A stretch of DNA of 64,000 nucleotides from assembly GCF_000708205.1 (NCBI RefSeq), contig NW_014575556.1:362772-426771 (forward strand), given 5' to 3'. Shown here in pieces: positions 1-9,896 of this stretch. How positions within the stretch are numbered: the stretch's first letter is position 1; each line of letters starts with the position of its first letter. The DNA comes from Mixia osmundae IAM 14324. Taxonomy: Eukaryota > Basidiomycota > Mixiomycetes > Mixiales > Mixiaceae. Made by a program: the position numbers and the translations under genes. Below the pieces are notes generated by a model. It was not told where the DNA came from, ran no database searches, and worked only from the letters and a program-made list of their open reading frames with translations.

Positions 1-3000
1 TACCACTGCCAGGTGGAGGAACCTTGAAGCCCGTTGTGGACAAAAGGGATGCCCAATAGGCCTCGTGAATGTTTTGACCAAATGCCGCCACCTCGCCCGT
101 GCTCGCCATTTCGACACCGAGGAAGGGATCTGCGCCGGCAAGACGAGTCCAGGAGAACTGTGGCACCTTGATGGCCACATAGTCTCGCTTTTCCTTCATG
201 GGATCATACGGCGCAGGTACCTGCTGATTGAGAATAGCTGCCGTGGCGACGTCGATAAAGTTGGTGCCGAGTACTTTAGAGACAAAGGGAAATGATCTTG
301 ACGCTCGCAGATTGCACTCGATCACTTTGAGCGTCGTTGGCTCCCAGGGAGAATCGCCTTCCTTGCGAATGATCTGCATGTTGAAAGGACCGCTGATGTC
401 AAAGGCGGAAGCCACCTTTTCAGCAATCGTCTTAAGACGGGCGAGGTCGCCTTCATGAAGTGAGAAAGGCGGGAGGACAAGCGTAGCATCGCCAGAGTGG
501 ACACCAGCGTTCTCGACATGTTCGGAAACCGCATGAATGAGCAGCTTGCCATTGTGAGCGACAGCATCCACATCAATCTCTTGTGCGCCGTCTATGAACT
601 TTGTGATAACTGCCGGATATTCTGCAGACACCTCTGCAGCTGCCGATAGTGCGTGAACGAGCGCATCTCGCTCGTACACAACGTTCATTGCCGCGCCCGA
701 GAGAACGTAGGACGGTCTGATCAATACGGGGAAGCCAACCTTGTCTGAAAAGGTTGTGGCAGATTCGAGATCTGTCGCTTCGATCCAGTCTGGCTGATCG
801 ATTCCATTTGCGTCGAGAATGGCAGAGAATTTGTGTCGGTCCTCTGCATTATCAATCTGTTTCGGATCTGTACCGAGAACATTGAGGCCGGCGTCCTTGA
901 GTCGAAGCGCAATGTTCTGTGGCAATTGACCACCGACGCTGACGACAACACCGTCAGCAGCTTCGAGCTCGTAGATATCCATAACACGTTCAAAGCCAAG
1001 CTCTTCGAAGTACAGTCGATCTGCTTCGTCGAAGTCTGTCGAGACCGTCTCTGGGTTGTAATTGATCATCACCGTCTTTCTGCCGAGATCTCTGATCTTT
1101 CGCGCACAGGTGACGGCGCACCAGTCAAATTCGACAGAGCTACCGATACGATAAACCCCGCTACCTAGGACCATAGTCCCGTGCTCATTGAATTCGACAT
1201 CGTGCTGAGAGGCGTTGTAGGTGGTGTAGAGATAGTTTGTATTGGCGGGATACTCTGCCGCTAATGTGTCGATACGCTTCACGAACGGAGTGACGCCAAG
1301 CGATTTGCGATGCGCGCGCACCTCGAGCTCTGTCGAGCCGACGAGGCCTGCGATCTGCTTGTCAGAGAAACCCATCTTCTTGGCGTGCTTTATCACGTCA
1401 AAGTCTGCCTTTGTGATGTCGCCCATCTCGAGGAAAGCATTGTGGACTTGCACGATATTGTCAAGCTTGTGAAGGAACCACCTATCTATCTTCGTGAGCT
1501 GATGGACACGTTCGACAGACCAATGCTTGTTGATCATTGCGTGAGCGATGGCAAACAGGCGACGATCCGTAGGCACCGAAAGAGCGTGCTCGAGATCTTC
1601 CGGCTCCCATGCTGCCTGGAAACCGGAAAAGCGAGGATCGACCTGTCTGACTGCTTTTTGCAACGATTCCTCAAATGTCCGACCAATCGCCATAACTTCG
1701 CCAACGGACTTCATCGACGATCCTACCTCCCGATTGACATATTGAAACTTGGCGAGATCCCATTTAGGAATCTTGGTGACAATATAATCAAGCGAAGGCT
1801 CGAAGCAAGCCGTCGTCGTCTTCGTCACTGCGTTTGGCAGCTCGGGCAATGTGTGACCGAGCGCAATCTTGGCCGCTGTGTATGCAAGAGGGTATCCAGT
1901 CGCTTTTGATGCGAGCGCGGATGAGCGAGACAGGCGAGCGTTCATCTCGATGACCATGTACTCGCGCTTGGTAGGGTGGAGTGCGTATTGCACATTGCAC
2001 TCTCCTACTACGCCGACATGACGCACAATCTTGATAGCAGCCGTGCGAAGCATGTCTACAGGATACAGTTGTCAACCCTTGGCTCGTCAAGAGCTGATTG
2101 AGGACCCACGATACTCATCGTCGCTGAGCGTCTGAGAAGGAGCGATGACGATGGAATCGCCGGTGTGCGTTCCGAGAGGATCAAAGTTTTCCATGTTGCA
2201 TACGGTGATGCAATTCTGCCCAGTCACGTTAGTCGGCATTGCGGGGTCTCAAACTAGCCTCACATCAGCTGCGTCGCGCAGAACTTCGTACTCGAGCTCT
2301 TTCCATCCCTTGAGCGACTTTTCGATTAAGACTTGTGGACTGAGAGTCAGACTGCGAGCGGACAGATCTCTGAGCTCATCGGCATCATGCGCAAAGCCAG
2401 AGCCCAGGCCGCCGAGCGAGAAGGCTGAGCGCAAGATGACGGGATAGCCAATCTGCTCAGCCGCAGCAAGAGCGTCATCTACGGTAGAGACAGCTGTCGA
2501 GTGTGCTGCTGGGATATCAATCTCGTTGAGTGCCTTGACGAATAGATCACGGTCCTCGGACACCTCAAGCGTGCGGATGGGCGTGCCGAGCACTTGGACG
2601 CCCAGTCGTTCCAGTACGCCCATCTTCTCGAGCTGAATACCGACATTGAGTGCTGACTGGCCTCCGAAAGTGAGCAAGATGCCGTCGGGTCGCTCTTTCT
2701 CGAGGACGTAAGATACATATTCGGCGCTGATGGGGAGAAAGTAGACTTCCGAGGCGATAGCATGCGAAGTCTGCATAGTAGCGATGTTGGCATTGATGAC
2801 TGAAACGCCTGATTGAGCTCAGATGCGATAGTATGGCAGCAAAAGCTCACCAATGGCTTCGACATTGCTTTCGCGCAGAGCCTTGATGGCCTGAGAACCC
2901 GAATAGTCGAATTCGCCAGCCTGACCGATACTCAGACCGCCGGAGCCGACGACCAGTACCTTGCGAACGTTGGGCTTCTGCAATTTGGGCAAAACGCTGG

Positions 3001-3208
3001 CAGAGATCTTGCGAGCGAGCTCAGAAGGTGAGTTGAGTACAGGCTGCTCCACGACCTCGGCCTGTCGCTGGCTTGTGGGCGTGACATACGACCTGCGAGT
3101 GAGGCATGGAGTGCTGTGCACGGCTGTCGCGCGCGCAACGAGAGGAGGAGACGAGGATGTCCTAGCGCTGCGGCTGAGGCCTTGGCGAGCTAGTCTGAGA
3201 GTTGCCAT
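1..3208 (-). CDS. CPA2: Carbamoyl-phosphate synthase, arginine-specific large chain (C-terminus beyond left edge)
   Basis: Makes carbamoyl phosphate from bicarbonate, ATP and glutamine-derived ammonia for arginine synthesis. Exons on the minus strand are 3208-2851, 2799-2264, 2215-2110 and 2055 to the left edge; the three GT-AG introns are 48-54 nt. The N-terminus is Arg/Ser-rich and looks like a mitochondrial presequence. It is followed by the first ATP-grasp half ([57 protein letters not shown]), the connecting domain ([21 protein letters not shown]) and the second half ([44 protein letters not shown]). About 1,030 residues are present against roughly 1,120 in yeast Cpa2, so only the C-terminal end is missing. 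The chosen ATG opens the presequence; an in-frame ATG lies 63 nt upstream. The arginine-specific assignment rests on the absence of fused glutaminase, dihydroorotase or transcarbamylase sequence, so it is an inference. Confidence 0.95.
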
Positions 3209-3504
3209 GGTGGGCCTGCAGAGCTCGTCTAGTCTTGCCAAGCGAGAGAGGGATGTTGTGATGCTCGCCAAAGATGATCTGCCAGGTAGTCTTGCGACGT
3301 ACGCTCGTCGAACCTGCAGAAAGAGGAAGCAACCCGTCAGAGAGCGTCCTTTGGCAATCAGCGTAGGGGTTTGAACAGAAGTGTCGCGACAGCAGCTCGG
3401 CTGACGTGCCTAGCTGCATATCCGAGACCATTGCTTCGACGGGCGCCATGCAAGAGCTTACATAAAAAGATGAAGCCAAGGGAGGAGCTCGCTCGAGTGG
3501 CCGC

Positions 3505-3821
3505 TTGCTGCTTCTTTCGACTTTGAACAAAATTTTGCACAGTCGCGATGCTCTGCCGGTGCCGGGCGCGCATGCCACCCACGGCCGCGGCCAGTGTAGC
3601 TCTGAAACGCCGCGACACGCTTGCAAGGAGATTGCCGATCTACTGCGTTACAGCCGAACTGCTTTGCGCTCCCTCACAGCACTTCATCGCCTCTCAACCT
3701 TGACAGAAGCCCTGATGCTCAAAGTCTCCTGGCATATTACTTGGGCCAGCAGGTCGACATCGCTCGACGGCGCAGATCAGAGGAGATATCCGACTTAATT
3801 TTGCGTCGAGACTGCCTATGA
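3505..3821 (+). other. Possible short coding exons, unrecognised
   Basis: Two overlapping frames look protein-like. One (to about 3798) reads as a charged helix containing ACKEIADLLRYSRTALRSL. The other (to the stop at 3821) contains AYYLGQQVDIARRRRSEEIS. They could be two exons of a small gene divergent from CPA2, but no intron of normal length joining them in frame was found. Chance open frames remain possible. Confidence 0.2.
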
Positions 3822-5011
3822 TCCTCACCGACGCTAGCTCATCAAGCCGACCGTCACCGAGCCGAGCTCATTGACTACAGAATAACCAAATGCTTGCGGC
3901 TGTTCAGCCTGCAGAGGCCTGGAGTATCCTGAATGAATATGCGCTCCTTCTGAAATCATTTCGCCCGACATCGTCAGATCAGCACACGTTGCCACCTTGT
4001 TTGACGACACCAACTGTGGATTGAACGATAGCTTATCGCAATGCATTACACACTCGCATTCACTCGCATGAGTCTAAGACCACATATCATTGCGCTATGA
4101 CCACGACAGCGAGTATCACAGCCGGCAGACGAGCAGCGACATGTGGCTGCGTTGTCGGTGGGCAATCAAATGATCAGGATTCTAGCAGTGAAGCCTGGGT
4201 TGCCAAGTCTACATTGCCTGGCATGTCGAATGGATCTGCACCTTGATCCAGCAGTGTTGTCGAGCAGCATGTTGACTTTCGGGCGTCTAATTGGAAGCGT
4301 TCAGGTCTGATGTCATGAAGAGTCCGGCGTGTTGAGGGTGACGATCAGTGTGACAACTTCGTGCCCCGCTTGAGCACACGCCTGATTGCTACTTGCCCCC
4401 ACAGGCCGCCACGCCTGCCGTGCGCCCCACAGGCCGGCGATTGACGCATGCCCCGCAGAGACCCTGCGCAAGTCCCCGCAAAGGTTTGAGGAGCACGTGA
4501 TGCAGTAGTGACCACGTCATCAAGCAATATTCTGTCTCACCGATTGCTCTGAGTCTTTTCCGTCGGGCAGTAGACCACATCTAGAGTACACTAGCGCATT
4601 ATGGCACTGATTCTGATCGAAAATTTGAAAACCTGTGTACGGGCTTGATATGCTATGCGACAGCACTGAGCAAGTCTTTGTGCAATATTGTTTCAAAAGC
4701 TACTGCCAGATGTTTGCACTGATAACAAGCATGTCTGCGAAACGTTTGTGACTTTGGTGACCTCAGCCTGCCGTCAAATGAATTTAATCACGTGATGACA
4801 GATTTGCGGACGTGTCACATGATGAACGCTAACCTCGATGCCAAATGAGCCTCGAAGACAGAGGTCGAGGGTGCCCTTCCGAGTCGACGCCGTCGATCCC
4901 AGCATCCCCGTCGTAGACGATCGCCCCCGCAAGCCGAGGGTTGTGCATTCATGACAACATATGGGAGGACCGGCCTGCAAACCCATGCCTCATGCTGTCA
5001 ATCTTTCCGGT

Positions 5012-5041
5012 CACGGGCTTGTAATCGCTACAAGTCCCGTG
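5012..5041. repeat. Near-perfect inverted repeat / hairpin
   Basis: The arms CACGGGCTTGTA and TACAAGTCCCGTG pair over 12 bp with one bulged T around an ATCGC loop. This is the strongest hairpin noticed in the gene-poor stretch. It could belong to a structured RNA or be a palindromic binding site. No tRNA fold could be completed around it. Confidence 0.5.
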
Positions 5042-5286
5042 GATCGAAACATGCATACTCTATATGTCATATCAAAAGAGGCAAGAACGACGTGTCAGTT
5101 GGGCACCGCTGCTTGGGTGCCCATTGCATCAGCGAAGCGCTGCAATAGCCTTACGCCAGGTCAACAGGGCTCAGTTAGACAGTCCGCATGATTTCTGACT
5201 TTCGACAATATTCGAGACCGCTGCGTTCACATTGGAAAGAGCGCCGTCCGCTGCTAGCGCAGCCGATCGCATAGCGGCAGCCTCGA

Positions 5287-5517
5287 CTAGCGAAAGCGGA
5301 TTACATTCAGATCAAGCGGCAGCTTGAACGTGTTCAACAGCTTCAAGGCGGCAGTATCTCGCCGAGACGCACATTGGCGAATCAGCGAGATCCGTTCCGC
5401 CTGGCACGCGGGTGATCCAAGCTGCCGAATTCTGATCACCATCCTGTGAGCGCTAGGCTCGGCGCTGTCGCTCACCCACTCGAGCGCAACGAGACAAGGC
5501 AAGGACCAGACGGTCAT
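5287..5517 (-). CDS. Small hypothetical protein
   Basis: A 76-residue frame starts at a real ATG and ends in TAG, reading away from the divergent gene whose ATG is at 5656. The peptide is mixed in composition and ends in a plausible amphipathic helix (TAALKLLNTFKLPLDL). No family was recognised. It could be a complete small gene, the last exon of a spliced gene, or chance. Confidence 0.25.
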   Translation of the reverse strand: MTVWSLPCLVALEWVSDSAEPSAHRMVIRIRQLGSPACQAERISLIRQCASRRDTAALKLLNTFKLPLDLNVIRFR

Positions 5518-5655
5518 TGATGCTTGTCACGCGTGATCTTTGCACGGAGTCTGTGGCCCTGACTGAGTGAGCACCGCGCGCGCGTGGCAAATGTTGAGAA
5601 CAGTCGCGCTCGAAATTGAAAGGCAGAAGTGCCGAGCTGCCAGGCGGATGAACGC

Positions 5656-7460
5656 ATGTTCAGTGCATTTGAGGCTGGCAAGGATAGAATAGTCTCGCAA
5701 GATGTGCAGTCGCCTTCCAACTACTACGTAGCGGGCAGGTACCGAGCGCACGCCTTGCCAGCCTCGCCGCTCACTTCACAATCACGTCGTCGCCTGGGCA
5801 GCGTATCTCGGCGTCTCTCACACGTTGCCCCCGAGGATGTTCCGGAGGACGATGAAAGGACATGGCTGCTCGTGGGCCTCCGTCCAGGACCTCAACAAGT
5901 CCATAGATGGCTCAATGCCTGGTGGAGACGATGGGCTATCCTCGTACTTGTGCCTTGCCTGATTGTGAGCCTCAGAATGGACTTGTCAGCACGGCAGCAC
6001 TGATCACAACTGCAGATCTGGATATGGTGTGCACTGCCCTTTCCGGTCTCGGATCCCTACGGCACAAGCAAGGTCAATGACCAGCAGGCAGCTCAAGACG
6101 AGGACGATTTACCGGTCGACGTCAACTTTTACTTCTTCCTCCTAATCTACTTTGGCCTCTATCAGGCTGGCGCACTCGTGTGGATCACGTCGCTATTCGG
6201 ACTGTACCGGCTCAACTGGTGGCCTCAGAGACTGGGCGGCAAGATTTCATATGCGTTCATGTGGATGAGCGCGCTCGCCGTTGGCTTGTTGCTCCATCAT
6301 CTCGACGCTTTCGGTATCAGGCGCCGCCAGGACGAGCAGAGACCGAAAAAGGGACATCACAATCCCACAGAGGATCCAGACTGGGGAAGGAAGACGCTCT
6401 GGGTCTCGCTCGCCTTTTTGACAATGTCAATGCCCGCACTAGCCTGCTTCATCAAACTCAGATCAGACCGACGTATGTCGTATCGTCACAGTCTGACGGA
6501 CATGCAGCGCACGTAAGACTGCGCTGAGTATTGGCGAGATACACAGCTCATGTCGCTACGCAGGTTCCTCGAGAGACAGCTGACGAGACGGATCCCAAAG
6601 TCTTACATACGCTTCCTCTGGTTTTGCCTGTCGCTCATCGTCGCCCTCGTCTCGCTCATTCTCGGACAAGGCTATGCGACAGTATTCCTCAATACGCTGC
6701 CCCACCAGTCCCTAGACGGCGCAGCCTATGTCTGGACGTGGATTATAACTGTCCAGATCCTTTCGAGTGCGGTTGGCTACATCCTAGAGTATCAGGTCAG
6801 AAGCAGAGCACTGCTTTTCGTCTTCCGATACTACTTTCTTCTGGTCTACTACGTCTTCTACAGGACGTTATTCGCTCGCCTGCGCTCGCCAGACCAGTAT
6901 GCGCTCATTCAGCTACTGTCGTCGATCTGGATCATCACATTCTATCCGATTGCACTTTCCAAGCCAGCTTACCGTTCGCTGCAATGGCTGGTAGGCTACG
7001 AACGCTCATATGAAGAGCATCAGGAGATCATGGGACACTGTAAGCTCACAGTGCATGTGGTGGACACCGCGCACAGGCTGACAGACTACTCTCAGCGCTC
7101 TACCTTCGCAACTTGGCTGAGAATGTGACAGCGCTCGGCTTCTTAGGCTGGCTGACGATCCTGCACTTTGGTCCCAATTCGGACGTGTATCCATTCTTTA
7201 AGTTCGACTCGTCTGATAACGATCCCTTCCATTACACCTACAGCCTGACCGCAATCGCTACATTGCTAATCTGGGCTACAGAGCTAGCGTCGTCTTTTGC
7301 GGCTAGACAGATCTGTCGATGGATCTACGCGGTCGATATCACCAACATGGGACTCAACTGCCTGCGGGAGTTTCCAGAGCTGACGATCTGTCTTGTGTGG
7401 ACGTCGGTGCATGTCATGTCGGACATTCTCCTCTTCCTTGTCAAGCTCAATTTTCGATGA
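5656..7460 (+). CDS. Multipass integral membrane protein, unrecognised family
   Basis: Exons 5656-5964, 6016-6512, 6564-7039 and 7096-7460 join in frame into a 548-residue protein; the GT-AG introns are 50-56 nt. The N-terminal ~75 residues are polar. Hydrophobic segments follow, including AILVLVPCLIIWIW, FFLLIYFGLY, AFMWMSALAVGLLLHHL, FLWFCLSLIVALVSLILG, YYFLLVYYVFY, LTAIATLLIWATEL and a C-terminal HVMSDILLFLVKLNF. I count roughly nine to eleven membrane spans. Aromatic-rich loops such as VDVNFYFFLLIYF resemble fungal-specific membrane proteins of unknown role, and no transporter signature was seen. The first ATG of the frame is used. No function is claimed. Confidence 0.8.
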
Positions 7461-7583
7461 CGGACTGCCAACAAGATCGCTACCGAGCTGCGCCCCTACC
7501 TCGGCCCGACCTGCTGCGCGAGATGCCTTGATGGCCTCTTGCGCGGTGTGCACTGTCGAGAACAGCTTGGGCGGCAATATGCT

Positions 7584-8189
7584 TCAGTCGCATCGTGACT
7601 TCGACGGTCGACTTTGTTCGCGTTTGCGTCTGGATGTCAAGATCCTAGCGACAGGCTCGCTCGGTATCAGGACTCGACCAATGCTAGTGCAACCATACGA
7701 GCTCACCTCTCTGTCATCTGGCGGGATGATCTCGTCCTGCAATTCGATCGAACCTGTCTTGATCTGCGTCTCGAGGCCCGCAGAGCCGCAGGGAAGCGCG
7801 TCGGGAATGGCGAGCGCGAGAGAGAGCGCCATAGGTATCGCGGCGCCCAAGGCATGCAGCTGCACGACGACGACGCCCTCGTCTCTGAAGCTCGTAACAC
7901 CTTTGCGCAAATAGAATGCAAACGAGCTCTTCCGCGTGATCTTGAGCGTCCTCGTCTTGGCTTCCTCGAGGGTCGCAGAGACATTTGCACGGCCTGCAGA
8001 GCCAGACTGAAATGCGCCCGTGCCTAGGCCATGATTGATGCGACTGCCACGCAAGTTGCTCGACGGTCGCAAATTGGCATCACTTGCCTTTTGGATACCG
8101 AGCTTCCTGACGTGACCAGTCAGGATGGGTCTCTTGCGAGATGCGAACGCTGCAACTTCTCCCTCTGCAGTCACGCCCTCGACCTGCAT
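7584..8189 (-). CDS. Alba-domain protein, likely RNase P/MRP POP7-type subunit
   Basis: A single exon encodes 201 residues. The core reads KITRKSSFAFYLRKGV, then GVVVVQLHALGAAIPMALSL. This matches the Alba fold of the small RNase P/MRP proteins (Pop7/Rpp20), where a central strand is followed by a helix starting LHxxGxAI. Such subunits bind the P3 loop of the catalytic RNA in the nucleus or nucleolus and help process tRNA and rRNA precursors. The N- and C-terminal extensions are basic and low in complexity. The start is the first ATG after a stretch rich in Cys and Arg that reads through from upstream without one. It is divergent from the gene at 8337, with 147 bp between the start codons. 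Another Alba-family role cannot be excluded. Confidence 0.6.
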   Translation of the reverse strand: MQVEGVTAEGEVAAFASRKRPILTGHVRKLGIQKASDANLRPSSNLRGSRINHGLGTGAFQSGSAGRANVSATLEEAKTRTLKITRKSSFAFYLRKGVTSFRDEGVVVVQLHALGAAIPMALSLALAIPDALPCGSAGLETQIKTGSIELQDEIIPPDDREVSSYGCTSIGRVLIPSEPVARILTSRRKREQSRPSKSRCD

Positions 8190-8336
8190 CGTCAGTGAGA
8201 TAACCGGATCGCGCCTCGGCTCAGGCACGCAGCAGCAGCACGACGACAGCACGCGCGCCGCTTGCCGACTCGCTCAAGCACGCACACGCCCAACTCACGA
8301 ACGACCCAGCTCGGGCAGAGCGAGCCGTCCTGCCAG

Positions 8337-9656
8337 ATGCAGACGACAGTGCTATCGCAAGCGCCACATCAGCAGACATCGACAGCCGCAACGCAGCCTG
8401 TGTCTACGAGTCATGGGGAGAGGCGCCAACAGAGCGCAGTCTATGCCAACTCGGGCTCCGCATCGCGAGGCACGAGGTCTCGCAAGTCGCTCAAGTCGCT
8501 CCTGTCTCGACTGACGACGAGGCGTACCGCGCTAGATGCGCCGCCTCCGCAGCAGCGCCAGCAGCAACAAACTCACCAACAACAACAGGCCAAGACTGCG
8601 AGCAGCAGCCAAACTGGGCCCAGGACGGTCAATAAGAATGTACCGTCTGGCCCTACGAGCAATGGAAGTGCGGCACCTATCGTACTCGACATGGCCAACG
8701 CGTCCCCCGCGCAGGCCCGGGCGCGAGATGCTGTCTCATCCGACTTCCCACGAACAGCGACAGCCTCATCAGCCGCAGATTCGCTGACCGGCGGCCACAG
8801 AAGCCTTGATTCGCCAGATCCAGATGGGGCCTCGCCCGACGCGTCTATCAGGCCTATCACGCCTCATTCCATCGCGGGTAGCGGCAACGAGTCCTTCGCG
8901 ACCTCTCCGTCCGAAGCAGGTACGGGACGGTCAGGCAGCTTAGCACGGAGTCGCATGTCTGTTCTGACCAGCGCATCGACCAAGCCGACGACGATATTCA
9001 GCGAGAGCACAAACGGCGCTAACCGTATCGCTGTCGCTGTGCCTGATTCGCCAGACAGACGGCGAGGCTCTCAGATTTCTGTCGACAGTGAGATGGCGAC
9101 GCCCTCGACTCCGCTGGCTGCGAGCACATCTGAGATGCTTGCTAGCGAGAGCACCGAGCCCTCGCCTGTGTCCAATAGCATCTTGCCCGGCGCGGACAGC
9201 GATCGGCACGCGTCTCAGCCATTCTTGCCGCCTGGCGCACTCGGCTACCCGCACAGAACGAATCCGCATCCAAGGAATAACCCACATCCAGCAGCTCCCG
9301 CACTCGACAATGCGTCTGTCCTCACCCTCGCCTCAAGCAGTGCGGCTGTCTCCGCAAGGCATCAGCAACACGACGAAGATGCCTCTATCAGAGCCCTCGC
9401 ACCCAGCCGACGAGTGTCGGATGCTAGCATGGCATCAAAATGGTCTGCGCCGATACTGTCGAACCAGCCGCTTGGCGTCGGCGGAGGCGTCGTACAGCGA
9501 TCTGCGTCTATCCGCACGATGGCCACTGGCGGCACCGGTGGCCTGAGCGACCGCGTCGTCTCGGCTCCCCGAGAGCCACAAGGTGTGGACGGCAACACCG
9601 CCAGTCAGCAAGTCGCTGCGGATGCGACGTATCGCTTGCATCTCGATGTCGACTGA
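8337..9656 (+). CDS. Disordered fungal protein with NASVLTLASSS motif
   Basis: One exon of 439 residues. Most of the chain is Ser/Thr/Pro/Ala-rich with a Gln run (QQRQQQQTHQQQQ) near the N-terminus and no predicted fold. Three short islands look conserved: RKSLKSLLSRLT, SVLTSASTKPTTIFS, and DNASVLTLASSS followed by EDASIRALAPSRR. From memory, islands of this kind recur in basidiomycete proteins of unknown function; this was not checked. The start is the first ATG of the frame. Its 3' end faces that of DUG2 (stop at 9897) with about 240 bp between. Confidence 0.7.
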   Translation: MQTTVLSQAPHQQTSTAATQPVSTSHGERRQQSAVYANSGSASRGTRSRKSLKSLLSRLTTRRTALDAPPPQQRQQQQTHQQQQAKTASSSQTGPRTVNKNVPSGPTSNGSAAPIVLDMANASPAQARARDAVSSDFPRTATASSAADSLTGGHRSLDSPDPDGASPDASIRPITPHSIAGSGNESFATSPSEAGTGRSGSLARSRMSVLTSASTKPTTIFSESTNGANRIAVAVPDSPDRRRGSQISVDSEMATPSTPLAASTSEMLASESTEPSPVSNSILPGADSDRHASQPFLPPGALGYPHRTNPHPRNNPHPAAPALDNASVLTLASSSAAVSARHQQHDEDASIRALAPSRRVSDASMASKWSAPILSNQPLGVGGGVVQRSASIRTMATGGTGGLSDRVVSAPREPQGVDGNTASQQVAADATYRLHLDVD

Positions 9657-9896
9657 AATCGTTCGTGATTTGCGAACGGACACTCATTCTCGACAAGCAT
9701 TTGTATTACTTGCCGTGTGTGTATGGCCCAAAGAGATCACTCGCGCTATGCATTCGTTCACACTCGGAACGCATGATGCGACCGGTATGAGCTCCTTTGA
9801 CACCGGCGGGTGTGCGCGCGGGCACGGTGTGTCTATGTACCATTGTAGGCTTGCTGCCATGTCAAGAGATACTGCAGGGTCTTGCTGAGTACCGGC

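Larger units (their letters stand above)
3209..5655. other. Gene-poor stretch upstream of CPA2
   Basis: No convincing conserved gene is visible. The left part must hold the CPA2 promoter. The middle (about 4390-4500) is C-rich with repeated CCCCACAGGCCG-like words. A hairpin lies at 5012-5041 and a small minus-strand frame at 5287-5517, both listed separately. The right end is the upstream region of the membrane-protein gene at 5656. Confidence 0.5.

Noticed and set aside
3162-3626. Long minus-strand frame overlapping the CPA2 start
   Set aside because: Its peptide is Arg/Ser-rich without any family features, and the CPA2 start at 3208 in another frame explains the region.
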